DNA of 37,900 nt from DATKFM01 sp046154965 (GTDB lineage Bacteria; Pseudomonadota; Alphaproteobacteria; Dongiales; Dongiaceae): contig JBJXDY010000115.1 of the NCBI GenBank assembly GCA_046154965.1, positions 1-37,900 on the forward strand, read 5' to 3'. The notes beneath the pieces are model-generated. The model was not told where the DNA came from and did no database searches. It saw only the letters and a program-made list of their open reading frames with translations. How positions within the stretch are numbered: the first letter of the stretch is position 1; each line of letters begins with the position of its first letter. The translations under genes were made by a program, and so were the position numbers. Below are positions 26,858 through 35,564 of this stretch, one piece after another.

Positions 26858-27906
26858 CACGTGCCTATGCGCAGTTTGGAACGGGGATCGAGCGCGTCCC
26901 GCAGCCCATCGCCGAACACGTTGAGCGCCAGCACGGTCAGCGCGATGGCGATGCCCGGCGCCAGCGCCACCATCGGCCGGGTATAGAGCAGGCCCTGTCC
27001 GTCCTGGATGATCGTGCCCCAGCTCGCATCGGGCGACTGCACACCGATCGACAGAAACGACAGCGCCGACTCCGTCACCATGTTGATGGCCATCAGCAGG
27101 GGCACGAAGACGATCAGAGTGGTGGAGACGTTGGGCAGGATGTCCTTGAACAGGATGCGGTGCGCCGGCACGCCCAGGCCGACGGCGGCCAGCACGAACT
27201 CGCTCTCCTTCAGCGACAGCACCTGGCCGCGGATCGGCCGCGCCACATAGGGCACGAAGATCAGGCCGATGATGAAGATGGGCAAGGCGAGGCTGCCGGC
27301 GTTGATGGAGATCGGGCCGATGTCGATGCCGTGGCTGATCAGCACGATCGACAGCGAGATCGCCAGCAGATAGACGGGAAAGGCCCAGAGCACGTCCAGG
27401 CAGCGGGACAATACCCAATCCACCCAGCCGCCGAAGAATCCGGCGGCAAGCCCGACGATGCCGGCAAGGATCAGGCAGATCACTGTCGCCGCGCCGGCGA
27501 TGAACAGCGAATTGCGGCCGCCATAAAGCAGCCGCGCCGCCACGTCGCGGCCCTGGCCGTCGGCGCCCAACAGGTAGGCGGTCGGATTCCAGGTCGGCCC
27601 GATCGGCGTAAAGCCCAGACCGAGGCCTTCCGTCGATGTCTGCATGATCGGCACGGACTTGCCGCCGAGCATGATCGTGCCGCTGAGGTTGGAGCGGAAG
27701 GGATCGGTCTTTGCGATGTAAGCCGCGTAGACCGGCGCCAGCAGGCAAAGAATGACGATGAGCAGGACAACAAGGAGCGCCGCTATGGCGGCGCCGTCGC
27801 TGCGCAGCTTGCGGTAGGCCGTGAGCCAGGGGCCGCGGCTGGGCAGCGACGGCAGGAGCGGGCCCTTGCTGGCAAGATCGGTCGCGGAAACCGTGCGATC
27901 GGTCAT
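26857..27906 (-). CDS. Dipeptide-type ABC transporter permease (DppC type)
   Basis: The product (349 aa) starts at the ATG at 27906 (MTDRTVSATDLASKGPLLP). It has the N-terminal span LLVVLLIVILCLLAPVYAAY, a DppC-type periplasmic loop ending GRDVAARLLYGGRNSLFIAG, and the EAA loop ESEFVLAAVGLGVPAHRILF. It pairs with the DppB-type permease. The open frame to 28290 is a continuation through the SBP gene in another frame and is rejected. A stem-loop separates it from the SBP gene. Confidence 0.94.
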   Translation of the reverse strand: MTDRTVSATDLASKGPLLPSLPSRGPWLTAYRKLRSDGAAIAALLVVLLIVILCLLAPVYAAYIAKTDPFRSNLSGTIMLGGKSVPIMQTSTEGLGLGFTPIGPTWNPTAYLLGADGQGRDVAARLLYGGRNSLFIAGAATVICLILAGIVGLAAGFFGGWVDWVLSRCLDVLWAFPVYLLAISLSIVLISHGIDIGPISINAGSLALPIFIIGLIFVPYVARPIRGQVLSLKESEFVLAAVGLGVPAHRILFKDILPNVSTTLIVFVPLLMAINMVTESALSFLSIGVQSPDASWGTIIQDGQGLLYTRPMVALAPGIAIALTVLALNVFGDGLRDALDPRSKLRIGT

Positions 27907-27944
27907 GCGGGCCGGCCTCTGCCGTCGCTTCGTCTGATCATACA

Positions 27945-27960
27945 GGCCGCTTTGGCGGCC
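27945..27960 (-). promoter_or_regulatory. Intra-operon stem-loop between SBP and permease genes
   Basis: GGCCGC-TTTG-GCGGCC is a perfect 6-bp stem with a 4-nt loop starting at the SBP stop codon, in the 53-bp gap before the first permease gene. Such hairpins often protect the SBP mRNA and lower expression of the downstream permeases. There is no T-run, so it is not a full terminator. Confidence 0.5.
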
Positions 27961-29630
27961 TACTGCACCCAGGACTGGGCCACGATCCAGTAGAATTGCG
28001 CGTTGAACATGTAGTTGCCCACACGCTTGGAGACGAAATCGACGCGCTTCGGCGTGAACAGCGGCACCGCCGGCGCCTTCTCCATCACCGCACGGTCGAT
28101 CTCCGCCCACAGCTTGTCGGCGGCCGCCTGGTCGGTGACGGCAAGAGCCAGCGCCTCGTCCATCCTGCCCTGGATCTCCTTGTCGCAGAACCCGGCGATG
28201 TTGACCGAGGAATCCGATCCCGGATTGAAGGAGCCGCAGCCGAACAGGATGTTCAGGAAGTCCGACGCCGCCGGATAATCCTGATACCATTGGGTAACGC
28301 TGATCTGCACATTGTTATTGGTGTTCTGGATATAGGTGAACTGGATATTGGAGGAGATCGGCTTGACGCTCGCCTTGTAGCCGATCTCGGTCAGCACGCT
28401 CTGCAAGTAGGTGCCCACTGCCTTGGACACGGCGCTGTCCTCGGAGATCACGGTGACCTCCTGGCCAGCCGTGCCGGATTCCTGGACCAGTTGCTTGGCT
28501 TTCTCGATGTCCGGTGCGGACCAGGTCTCGCCGGGGTTGGCGGTGTAGAAACAGAAGGGCTGATGTCCGGGGAAGCCCGGCGGCAGCACCTGGCAGACCG
28601 GCGACGCCAGCACCGGGCCGCCGAACAGATTGACCAGGGCGTTGCGGTCGACAGCGAAGTTCACCGCCTGCCGCGCCTTCTCATTGTTGAAGGGCGGGAT
28701 GTTGACGTTCATCGGCGCGTACCACCAGGCCGTGAGCGTGTTGATATGCACCTGCTCGGCGAACTGGGTGCCCAGCTCCACCAGGCGGTCGGCCGGCGGC
28801 GGGTCCAGCGTCCAGTCGGCTTCGCCATTCTGGATGGCGGTGATCGCCGCTTCATCGGTCAGGCCGAAATCATAGTTGATCTCGTCGGGATAGCCGTCGG
28901 GCTGGGCGTCCCAGCTCCAGACCTTGAACTGCGGGTTGCGCACCATCTTCAGCTGCTTGTTCGGATCGTAGCTGGCGAACATATAGGCGCCGGTGCCGGG
29001 AATCGGCTGGGTGCCCACATCGGCCGCCGGAGTATCGGCCGGCAGGATCACGGCATGGGGCAGCGCCAGTTTCTGCAACAGTTCCGGATCGGGCTTGATG
29101 AGGTTGATCGTGACCGTGCCCGCGGCTTCGTCGGCGACGACGCCGCCTTCCAGGGTGCAGGTGGCGGGCTCGGCGAGGCATTTGTCGGCGCCGACGAAAA
29201 CGGAATAGAAACCGCCTGAAGTCGGGCTCGAAACCTTGAATATGCGCTGCAGCGAGGCGACCACATCCTTCACGGTCACTTCGTTGCCGTTGGAGAACTT
29301 GATCCCCTTGCGCATCTTGAAAGTGAAACTCTTGCCGTCATCGCTGACGGTCGGCAAGGCTTCGGCAAGATCCGGCACGATCTCGAAGCCGGCCTCGCCC
29401 TGCGACTTCTTGAAGGCGACCAGGCCGTCATAAACGAACTGATAGAGCTGCCAGTATTGCAGCGTGTAGTTGATGTGCGGATCGATGGTGCCGCCGGCGC
29501 CCACCGCCAGCAGCCGCATGGTGCCGCCTTTGTGGGCGGGATCCAGCTCAGCCGATGCCGGCGCTGCCGCGAATAGGGCCAGCAACGCCGCTGCCGCCAC
29601 GCCCGCGAACTTGATGCCTGTTGAAATCAT
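27960..29630 (-). CDS. Peptide ABC transporter substrate-binding protein (SBP_bac_5)
   Basis: The product (556 aa) is a periplasmic cluster C binding protein. A Sec signal peptide covers residues 1-27 (AAALLALFAAAPASA, cut before ELDP). The family pattern is KSFTFKMRKGIKFSNGNEVT followed by VKDVVASLQRIF, and later ARQAVNFAVDRNALV. Ligand specificity cannot be read directly. The neighbouring proline iminopeptidase and cyclodeaminase-family genes suggest proline-containing or other short peptides. The first 4 bp overlap the iminopeptidase stop. Confidence 0.95.
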   Translation of the reverse strand: MISTGIKFAGVAAAALLALFAAAPASAELDPAHKGGTMRLLAVGAGGTIDPHINYTLQYWQLYQFVYDGLVAFKKSQGEAGFEIVPDLAEALPTVSDDGKSFTFKMRKGIKFSNGNEVTVKDVVASLQRIFKVSSPTSGGFYSVFVGADKCLAEPATCTLEGGVVADEAAGTVTINLIKPDPELLQKLALPHAVILPADTPAADVGTQPIPGTGAYMFASYDPNKQLKMVRNPQFKVWSWDAQPDGYPDEINYDFGLTDEAAITAIQNGEADWTLDPPPADRLVELGTQFAEQVHINTLTAWWYAPMNVNIPPFNNEKARQAVNFAVDRNALVNLFGGPVLASPVCQVLPPGFPGHQPFCFYTANPGETWSAPDIEKAKQLVQESGTAGQEVTVISEDSAVSKAVGTYLQSVLTEIGYKASVKPISSNIQFTYIQNTNNNVQISVTQWYQDYPAASDFLNILFGCGSFNPGSDSSVNIAGFCDKEIQGRMDEALALAVTDQAAADKLWAEIDRAVMEKAPAVPLFTPKRVDFVSKRVGNYMFNAQFYWIVAQSWVQ

Positions 29631-30598
29631 TGGCGTCTCCTCTTCTCCCTGCTGGGTTTCTTGACTTTGCTGCCCGATTTCTTGCCGCGCGCCGGCCTGT
29701 CATGCTCGGCGAGGAAATCGCCGATGACGCTGAGGCACCGCTCCTGCTCCTCGACATGGGGCATATGGCTCGAATTCTCGAAGATCTCCCACCGCGCGTT
29801 CTTGATGCCATCGGCGAAAGGCTGAACCACGGCGGGCGTCGCCTCGTCATAGCGGCCGGAGATCAGCAAGGTGGGGGCGTTGATCCTGCCCACCTTATCG
29901 ATGATGTTCCAATTCTTGAGCGAGCCGATGACGTGGAATTCGCTGGGACCGTTCATGGTGTGATAAACCGTGGGATCGGCGCCGATTTGGGCGAAACTGC
30001 GCGCGACTTCCGCCGGCATCGGCTTCACGCGGCAGACATGCCGCTCATTGAACACCTGAACGGCGGCGTTGTATTCCGCCGTGTCGGTCGTGCCGTCCTT
30101 TTCGTGTTTCAGAAGCGTGGCTTGAATTCCCGGCGGCAGCGCCTGGCGCAGACGGTTCGCTTCCTTGACCCACAATTCCATCGAGGGCGGCGAGTCGGCG
30201 ATGGTCAGGGAGCGCAGCCCCTTCGGCCGGCGGATGCCATGCTCGGCGCCGAGCATGCCGCCCCAGGACTGGCCGACGACGTGATAGGCCCTGGCGATGC
30301 CCAGGGTCGTCAGCAGATTCTCCAGCTCGTCCAGGAATAGCTCGACGGTCCAGAAATCCTTCGGCTTCTCCCGCAGATGGGTGGAGCGGCCGCAACCCAG
30401 CTGATCGTACTGGACGACCGCGCGGCCCGCGGCCGCCAGCAGCTTGAATCCATCGGTATAATCGTGGGCGGCGCCGGGCCCGCCATGGAGGATGACGGCT
30501 GGCGGCTTTCTGGCCTTCAAGTCCCCGGTGACCCGGAACCAGGTCATATAGCCGCGGAATTCCGCATAGCCCTCGCGGACATGCAACATGCCGGCCAT
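29627..30598 (-). CDS. pip: Proline iminopeptidase (alpha/beta hydrolase)
   Basis: The product (323 aa) is a serine peptidase that removes N-terminal proline. The oxyanion-hole motif HGGPG is at 38-42, the nucleophile S111 is in VVGQSWGGMLG, the acid is in ISGRYDEATP, and the His is in SSHMPHVEE. MNGPSEFHV is also typical of S33 iminopeptidases. The C-terminus is very basic (GKKSGSKVKKPSREKRRR). It opens the operon, overlapping the SBP gene by ATGA. No signal peptide, so it acts in the cytoplasm on imported peptides. GGGAGG/GAGAGG precede the ATG. Confidence 0.93.
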   Translation of the reverse strand: MAGMLHVREGYAEFRGYMTWFRVTGDLKARKPPAVILHGGPGAAHDYTDGFKLLAAAGRAVVQYDQLGCGRSTHLREKPKDFWTVELFLDELENLLTTLGIARAYHVVGQSWGGMLGAEHGIRRPKGLRSLTIADSPPSMELWVKEANRLRQALPPGIQATLLKHEKDGTTDTAEYNAAVQVFNERHVCRVKPMPAEVARSFAQIGADPTVYHTMNGPSEFHVIGSLKNWNIIDKVGRINAPTLLISGRYDEATPAVVQPFADGIKNARWEIFENSSHMPHVEEQERCLSVIGDFLAEHDRPARGKKSGSKVKKPSREKRRRQ

Positions 30599-30847
30599 CG
30601 CCTCTCGCCCTCCCGCTTGCGGTCCGCCGTTGGCCGGCGGTACCGGAGTATTGTTCGGAAGTCCGCTCTTTGGGCTCCCGCTCCTGCTTGCGGATGGGAA
30701 CTATCGGGTTTCGGCGCCGGACGGTCAACCGGTGCGCGGACAAGATGACGCACAATGGGCCGCCGCCGGGCCGGGGTTCGCCGGTGGTGCGGCCCAATTG
30801 CCCGGGCAGCCATGGAGCGGGACGATGAAGTCATGCTAGGATTTGGC

Positions 30848-31381
30848 ATGACCAATTCCGTCGCCCATGCCCTGGCCGCGATGGGCATTCTCGCCGGCCT
30901 GACGGTTTCCCCGGCCTGCGAAGCCCAGGAGGAGGCGGAGCGCTGCGGCGCCCTGCCGGCGGCCGTTGTCACCAAGCGGGACAGCCTGCGGGCGGCGGCG
31001 GCGGCGAGCGACTATCAGACGATGGCCAGGCTCGCCGACGATTCCGAGTTCATCTACAGCTTCGGCGACGAGGGCGATCCCGCGGCCTACTGGCAGAGCC
31101 TGAAGGCCGACGGCATCGACATCCCGCAGATCGTCGTCGCGCTGCTGGACATGCCCTGCGCCAAGCTGACCTATGACAGCGGCACCGAGTTCGTCTGGCC
31201 CAGCGCCAACGAGATTCCCTATGGCGAGCTGACGCCCGACGAGATCGACTCGCTGCAGGCGATCTATAACGGCAAGCTCGAGGAGAATTATCTCGAGGGG
31301 CCGGAGGCCGGTTACTATGTCGGCTGGCGCCTCTTCATCGCCGAAGACGGCCGCTGGACCACGCTGGTGGCGGGGGACTGA
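30848..31381 (+). CDS. Small exported hypothetical protein
   Basis: The product (177 aa) begins MTNSVAHALAAMGILAGLTV with cleavage probably after ACEA, so it is likely secreted to the periplasm. The mature part is acidic and has three Cys, with conserved-looking ARLADDSEFIYSFGDEGDPA, SLKADGIDIPQIVVALLDMP and YYVGWRLFIAEDGRWTTLVA. The last segment recalls nuclear-transport-factor-2-like or SH3-type folds, but I cannot assign a family. AGGA precedes the chosen start by 6 bp. It is divergent from pip across a 249-bp gap (30599-30847), in which I see no clear operator. Confidence 0.75.
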   Translation: MTNSVAHALAAMGILAGLTVSPACEAQEEAERCGALPAAVVTKRDSLRAAAAASDYQTMARLADDSEFIYSFGDEGDPAAYWQSLKADGIDIPQIVVALLDMPCAKLTYDSGTEFVWPSANEIPYGELTPDEIDSLQAIYNGKLEENYLEGPEAGYYVGWRLFIAEDGRWTTLVAGD

Positions 31382-31384
31382 CGC

Positions 31385-32917
31385 TCACGTCACCGCGTTC
31401 GGCAATTCCGCCTTCCGCCGCGCCATGAAATCCAGCAGCGCTTCGTCGATGGCGGGATCCAGCGGCGGCGGTTCGTATTGCGCCAGCAGGCGCTGGGCGG
31501 CTTCGGTGGCGCGCTGGTTGGCGTCCTTGGCGCCCTCGGCTTCCCATTGCTCGTAGCTGTTGTTGTCGGCGATCTGCGAGGTATAGAACGCGGTCTTGAA
31601 GTTGCGCTGGGTATGGGCGCAACCGAGATAATGCCCGCCGGGCCCGACTTCGCGGATGGCGTCGAGCGCGCGGTTCTCCTCCGACAGGTTCAAGCCACCG
31701 GCGAAGCTCTGCAGCATCGCGATCTGGTCGGCGTCGAGCATGAACTTGCCGTAGCCCGCCGCCAGCCCCGCCTCCAGCCAGCCCGCCGAATGCAGGATGA
31801 AGTTGGTGCCGGCCATCAGCGTCGGGATCATGGTGGCGACGGATTCATAGGCGGCCTGGGCATCGGCGATCTTCGAGCCGTTGAGCATCCCGCCGGCGCG
31901 CACCGGCAAGCCGTACTTCCGCGCCAGCTGAGTCGCAACATAGATCATCTGCGCCGGCTCCGGCGTGCCCATCATCGGTGCTCCCGACTGCATGGAGACG
32001 GTGGTGGCGAACACGCCATAGACCATGGGCGCGCCCGGCCGGATGAGCTGCGAGAAGGCGATGCCCGCCAGCACCTCCGCATTGAGCTGGGCGATGGCGC
32101 CGGCGGTGGAGGCGGGGGCCATGGCGCCCGCCATGATGAAGGGCGTCACCAGCACCGCCTGGTTGTTGCGGGCATAGACCGACAGCGCCGACAGCATGGT
32201 GCCATCCCATACCATCGGTGAATTGCAGTTCACCACCGACGTCAGCACGGTTTTCTCGCCGACGGCCTTCTCGCCGAACAGGATCTGCGCCAAGCGCACC
32301 GTGTCTTCCGCGCGCTCGGGCGCGGTGACGATGCCCATGAACGGCTTGTCGGTGTATTTGATGTGGGAATACACGATGTCGAGATGGCGCTTCGGCACGG
32401 GCACATCCACCGGCTCGCAGATCACGCCGCCGGAATGATGCAGCACCGGCGTCATATAAGCGAGCTTGATGAAATTCTGCAGATCCTCCAGCGTGCCATA
32501 TCGCCGCTTGTTTTCGAAATCGCGCACGAAGGGGGAGCCATAGGTCGGCGCGAACACGGTGTTGCGGCCGCCGATCACCACGTTGCGCTCGGGATTGCGC
32601 GCGTGCTGGGTGTATTGCGCGGGCGCGGTCTTGATCCTGTCCAGCACCAGTCCGCGGGGGAAATGCACCCGGTCGCCCCGCACGTCGGCGCCGGCCGCCC
32701 GCCACAGCTTGATCGCCGGCTCGTAGCGGAACTCGATGCCGATCTCCTCGAGGATGGTCATGGATTCCTCGTGGATCAGCTCCAGGCCCTCGGCGTTCAG
32801 CAGCTCGTAGAGCGGGATCTCGCGGGTGATGAACTTCTTCTGCACGATCGGCGCCGAAGCCCGCTCCGCACGCCTCGCGACTTGTCCGCCGCGCCGCCGG
32901 ACTGCCACCTCTGTCAT
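31385..32917 (-). CDS. Trimethylamine methyltransferase (MttB) family protein
   Basis: The product (510 aa) matches the MttB superfamily along its length: FPRGLVLDRIKTAP, APTYGSPFVRDFENKRRYGT, VITAPERAEDTVRLA-like (IVTAPERAEDTVRLA), and PEPAQMIYVATQLARKYGLP. It is a full open frame with no in-frame amber codon, so it is the non-pyrrolysine type seen with quaternary amines (glycine betaine methyltransferase MtgB is the known example). These proteins normally hand methyl groups to a corrinoid protein, but no corrinoid protein or activator gene is near. The substrate is probably a quaternary or tertiary amine. It ends 3 bp from the convergent small exported gene. Confidence 0.9.
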   Translation of the reverse strand: MTEVAVRRRGGQVARRAERASAPIVQKKFITREIPLYELLNAEGLELIHEESMTILEEIGIEFRYEPAIKLWRAAGADVRGDRVHFPRGLVLDRIKTAPAQYTQHARNPERNVVIGGRNTVFAPTYGSPFVRDFENKRRYGTLEDLQNFIKLAYMTPVLHHSGGVICEPVDVPVPKRHLDIVYSHIKYTDKPFMGIVTAPERAEDTVRLAQILFGEKAVGEKTVLTSVVNCNSPMVWDGTMLSALSVYARNNQAVLVTPFIMAGAMAPASTAGAIAQLNAEVLAGIAFSQLIRPGAPMVYGVFATTVSMQSGAPMMGTPEPAQMIYVATQLARKYGLPVRAGGMLNGSKIADAQAAYESVATMIPTLMAGTNFILHSAGWLEAGLAAGYGKFMLDADQIAMLQSFAGGLNLSEENRALDAIREVGPGGHYLGCAHTQRNFKTAFYTSQIADNNSYEQWEAEGAKDANQRATEAAQRLLAQYEPPPLDPAIDEALLDFMARRKAELPNAVT

Positions 32918-33282
32918 GTCTTGTTCCTTCGTTTTCCCGACGGGAACGAGTCTAAGACGAACGCGGCCCCTGTTCCAGGTAATGATGTTTCGCGGCGGAA
33001 TGCCCCGATGGGCGCCGTTCGGCCTGCCGGTCCAGGCCCCGACTCAAGCGATTCGATAAAGGAGAAAGCAATTTTTCACCCTCGGAGCAAAGCGGGAAAA
33101 CGGTATTCTATACTGCGAATCAAATGGTTAACAGCATTCTGCGGGCTGGGGCAGTCTGCCCGTCTAAAGCCTCGTTAACCAAGACCGAAACCGTTTCTTA
33201 AGAAGACAAGGCGACGATAGAGGATCGAACGTCCAGGCGCGGCCTCGGCGTTCACCGGACACCCTTCAATCGGAAGGACGCG
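32918..33282. promoter_or_regulatory. Divergent upstream region of the MttB-like gene and the ExbB-like operon
   Basis: This 365-bp gap is AT-richer than the flanks. It contains two GTTAAC palindromes in inverted context (GGTTAAC at 33126-33132, GTTAACC at 33174-33180), 48 bp apart, which could be paired operators. TTAA motifs do not have the CtrA spacing. GGAAGGA before 33283 is the ExbB-like gene's ribosome binding site. The rest is featureless to my eye. Confidence 0.4.
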
Positions 33283-33891
33283 ATGCCGATGGCAAACCTC
33301 TCCATTCACCCGATCTCCCCGGAACCGGTCGAACGCGGCACGCGCGTCGGCGGAACGCAGTCTCCCGTCGGAGCGATCCTGCAGCGCCTGAGCCGCGAAT
33401 TCACCGGTCCGGCGCAGGCCGAAGGCCCCGCCGACGGCGCGGAGGCGTTGGCGCCCGCGACCAAAACCGGATCCTCCCTCGCCTTTCTCTCGCGCTGCAT
33501 CGTGCTGCAGGCAGTCGGCCTCGCCGGGGTGGCGGCGCTCTGGATCGCCGGCCTCGCCGGCAAGCCCTTCGAGACCAACGGCATCCTGGCCGTGCTCATT
33601 CTCGGCATCGGCCTCATCGGCGTCGCCTGCGTTTTCCTGCAGCGCTGGCGCGACGTGCAGTGGATCGCCACCCATGTGGTGCGCATCGGCCTGCTGGGCA
33701 CGGTGATCGGGCTGATCGCCGCCTTCTCCAGCGTGCGCGGCGGCGCCTCGAACGACCCCAACCAGATCCGCGAGATGATCGCCGCCGTCGTCGACGGCAT
33801 GTACATCTCGCTCTACGCGACGCTGCTGGGCATCGCCTGCAACCTCTGGCTCAAGGTCAATCTGCGGCTGCTCGGAAACTTCCATGGATGA
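33283..33891 (+). CDS. MotA/TolQ/ExbB-like proton channel protein
   Basis: The product (202 aa) has an extended, charged N-terminus (about 65 aa), then four likely spans: ~70-90, ~99-119, ~133-148 and ~173-192. The span 3 and 4 segment reads VRIGLLGTVIGLIAAFSSVR then EMIAAVVDGMYISLYATLLG. That is the MotA/TolQ/ExbB pattern GLLGTVxGxI...F followed by a T/GL-rich last span. Members form the five-fold stator around two ExbD/MotB helices and use proton motive force. The stop overlaps the next gene by 8 bp. No tolQ/exbB partner genes (tonB, tolA, pal) are adjacent. Confidence 0.75.
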   Translation: MPMANLSIHPISPEPVERGTRVGGTQSPVGAILQRLSREFTGPAQAEGPADGAEALAPATKTGSSLAFLSRCIVLQAVGLAGVAALWIAGLAGKPFETNGILAVLILGIGLIGVACVFLQRWRDVQWIATHVVRIGLLGTVIGLIAAFSSVRGGASNDPNQIREMIAAVVDGMYISLYATLLGIACNLWLKVNLRLLGNFHG

Positions 33892-34471
33892 GGAGACGCT
33901 CACCGTCTGGCTGGACACCGCCCTGTTGATGCTGGGCGGCTTCATCCTGACGACCGTGTTGATGATGTCGGTGGTCAACCCGCCGGCGAAATCGGCCGAC
34001 AGCGAAGGCGACAAGGCGCCCGGCAATGTGGTGATCGAGGCGCAATGGCCCGACAAGCTGGACGCCGACGTCGACCTCTGGGTCGAGGCGCCGGGCGACC
34101 GGCCGGTGGGCTATTCCAACAAGAGCGGCCAGATCTTCAGCCTGCTGCGCGACGATCTCGGCAAGTCCCAGGACATCACCGATTTCAACTACGAGATCGC
34201 CTATAGCCGCGGCATGCCGCCGGGCGAGTATGTGGTCAATGTCCATCTCTACCGGGCAATCAACGCCGCCTTTCCGATCCAGGTGAAGCTGGTGGCCAGC
34301 GTGCGCGCCGACGAGGAGGGCAAGTCGCGGCAGCTGGTCACCACGAATGTCGAGCTGCTGCGCCTCAACGATCAGGTGACGGCGTTCCGCTTCAACCTGG
34401 ATTCCGAGGGCAATCTGGTGCCCGGCAGCGTCAACAGCCTGTTCAAGGAATTGCGGGTGGCCTCGCAATGA
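33884..34471 (+). CDS. ExbD-like single-span protein with a beta-rich periplasmic domain
   Basis: The product (195 aa) has one N-terminal span (~12-31). It starts VWLDTALLMLGGFILTTVLM: D11 sits where ExbD/TolR/MotB have the essential proton-carrying Asp (in the family's 'FIDVMLVLLIIFMV'). The periplasmic part is not the usual TolR/ExbD or OmpA domain. It is beta-rich and reads DADVDLWVEAPGDRPVGYSN, then GMPPGEYVVNVHLYRA, similar to DUF2135-like or Ig-like modules. It overlaps both neighbours (8 bp and 4 bp), so it is probably the stator partner of the ExbB-like protein (inference). Confidence 0.7.
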   Translation: MDEETLTVWLDTALLMLGGFILTTVLMMSVVNPPAKSADSEGDKAPGNVVIEAQWPDKLDADVDLWVEAPGDRPVGYSNKSGQIFSLLRDDLGKSQDITDFNYEIAYSRGMPPGEYVVNVHLYRAINAAFPIQVKLVASVRADEEGKSRQLVTTNVELLRLNDQVTAFRFNLDSEGNLVPGSVNSLFKELRVASQ

Positions 34472-34974
34472 TTTCCTTCGCCATCGTTTTCGCGCTGCTG
34501 CTCGGCGGCTTCGTGTTCCTGGTTCTGCCCCGCGGCAGCTTCTGGTGGCGCACCGTGTCCGCCTCGCTCTATGTCGTGCTGCTCGGCTTGGTCTATGGCG
34601 GTGCGGTGGAAATGCTGGGCCAGCCCAAGCCCGTGCGCCTGGAATGGCGCGGCGACATGGCGGAAGCCGACCTGCTGGGCGCCTCGCTGAAGGAAGGCCA
34701 GGCGATCTATGTGCTGCTGCAGTTCCCCGACGGCGCCGCGCCGCGGTACTATGAGTTTCCCTGGAGCCAGAAGATGGCCGAGCAGATCCAGAAGGCGCAG
34801 CGCGAGGGCCAGGCCAACGGCACCGGCGTCAAGATGAAGACCGCCAAGGGCCAAGCGGGCGACGATCCCCGCGAGCCGATGTTCTACGCCATGCCGCAGC
34901 CCACGCTGCCGGACAAGAACTACGTCGCCAGCGGCGACACGCTGGTCTATCAGCAGCCGGGGACCAACCCGTAG
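34468..34974 (+). CDS. Two-span membrane protein of unknown function, third gene of the ExbB/ExbD-like operon
   Basis: The product (168 aa) has two N-terminal spans, ISFAIVFALLLGGFVFLVLP (~2-21) and VSASLYVVLLGLVYGGAVEM (~30-49), and then a soluble domain. That domain includes VRLEWRGDMAEADLLGASLK, EGQAIYVLLQFPDGAAPRYY and a basic stretch QKAQREGQ. I do not recognise the family. The ATGA overlap with the ExbD-like gene and the absence of other partners suggest an obligate third component. It ends 2 bp before the convergent GNAT gene. Confidence 0.6.
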   Translation: MISFAIVFALLLGGFVFLVLPRGSFWWRTVSASLYVVLLGLVYGGAVEMLGQPKPVRLEWRGDMAEADLLGASLKEGQAIYVLLQFPDGAAPRYYEFPWSQKMAEQIQKAQREGQANGTGVKMKTAKGQAGDDPREPMFYAMPQPTLPDKNYVASGDTLVYQQPGTNP

Positions 34975-34976
34975 GC

Positions 34977-35564
34977 TCAAACCTGCCCGTTCGGTAGTTT
35001 ACCCAACATTTTCCAGAAGGCCAGCAGCCGGGGCACGCCCGCGGACGATCCGCCGTCGGGGCATCCTGTCGTGGAGTCTAAGTCGCGCTCGGGTAGCCGC
35101 TTGAATCCCAGGCGCTCGTATAACCGGTGTGCGGTGGTCTGGAAGATGGCGCTGTGCAGGCAGATCGCGGGCGTCTCATGCTGCCGCGCCTCGCCGATGC
35201 ACCAGCCCACCAATCTCTGGCCGATGCCGCTGCGGCGAAAAGCCGGGTCGACCGCCAGAGCGCGCAGCGAAGCCCAGCGGTTGGGATCGGCCGCATCGCC
35301 CCGGTTGCCATCGGCGATAAACGCGACGGCGCCGACGATGCACTGGCCCAGACCGGCAACGGCGGTCCGGACATCCTGCCGCGCGGTGATCAGGCCGCGC
35401 AAGCTGCGGAAGTACTCGTCATAGATGTTTGCTGGGATTAGCGGTCTGTACTCCGCATTAGCGGCGGCTATGACGGCGAGGATCGCCTCCTTGTCGGCGG
35501 CCTCTGCCGGCCGCACGGTCAGCGGTGCTCGACTGTTTGGCGATCGCAGGAAATTTGATTGCAT
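34977..35564 (-). CDS. GNAT family N-acetyltransferase
   Basis: The product (195 aa) carries the acetyl-CoA-binding signature SLRALAVDPAFRRSGIGQRL, with RRSGIG at 110-115, and later HRLYERLGFKRLPERDL typical of the GNAT C-terminus. The acceptor substrate is unknown. Its ATG follows the methyltransferase stop with no gap (TAAATG), so it is translated by re-initiation from the same mRNA. It may modify the same small molecule as the methyltransferase (inference). Confidence 0.88.
   Translation of the reverse strand: MQSNFLRSPNSRAPLTVRPAEAADKEAILAVIAAANAEYRPLIPANIYDEYFRSLRGLITARQDVRTAVAGLGQCIVGAVAFIADGNRGDAADPNRWASLRALAVDPAFRRSGIGQRLVGWCIGEARQHETPAICLHSAIFQTTAHRLYERLGFKRLPERDLDSTTGCPDGGSSAGVPRLLAFWKMLGKLPNGQV

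Noticed and set aside
33126..33200. TTAA motifs that could be CtrA sites
   Set aside because: Spacing between TTAA elements does not match the TTAA-N7-TTAA arrangement.
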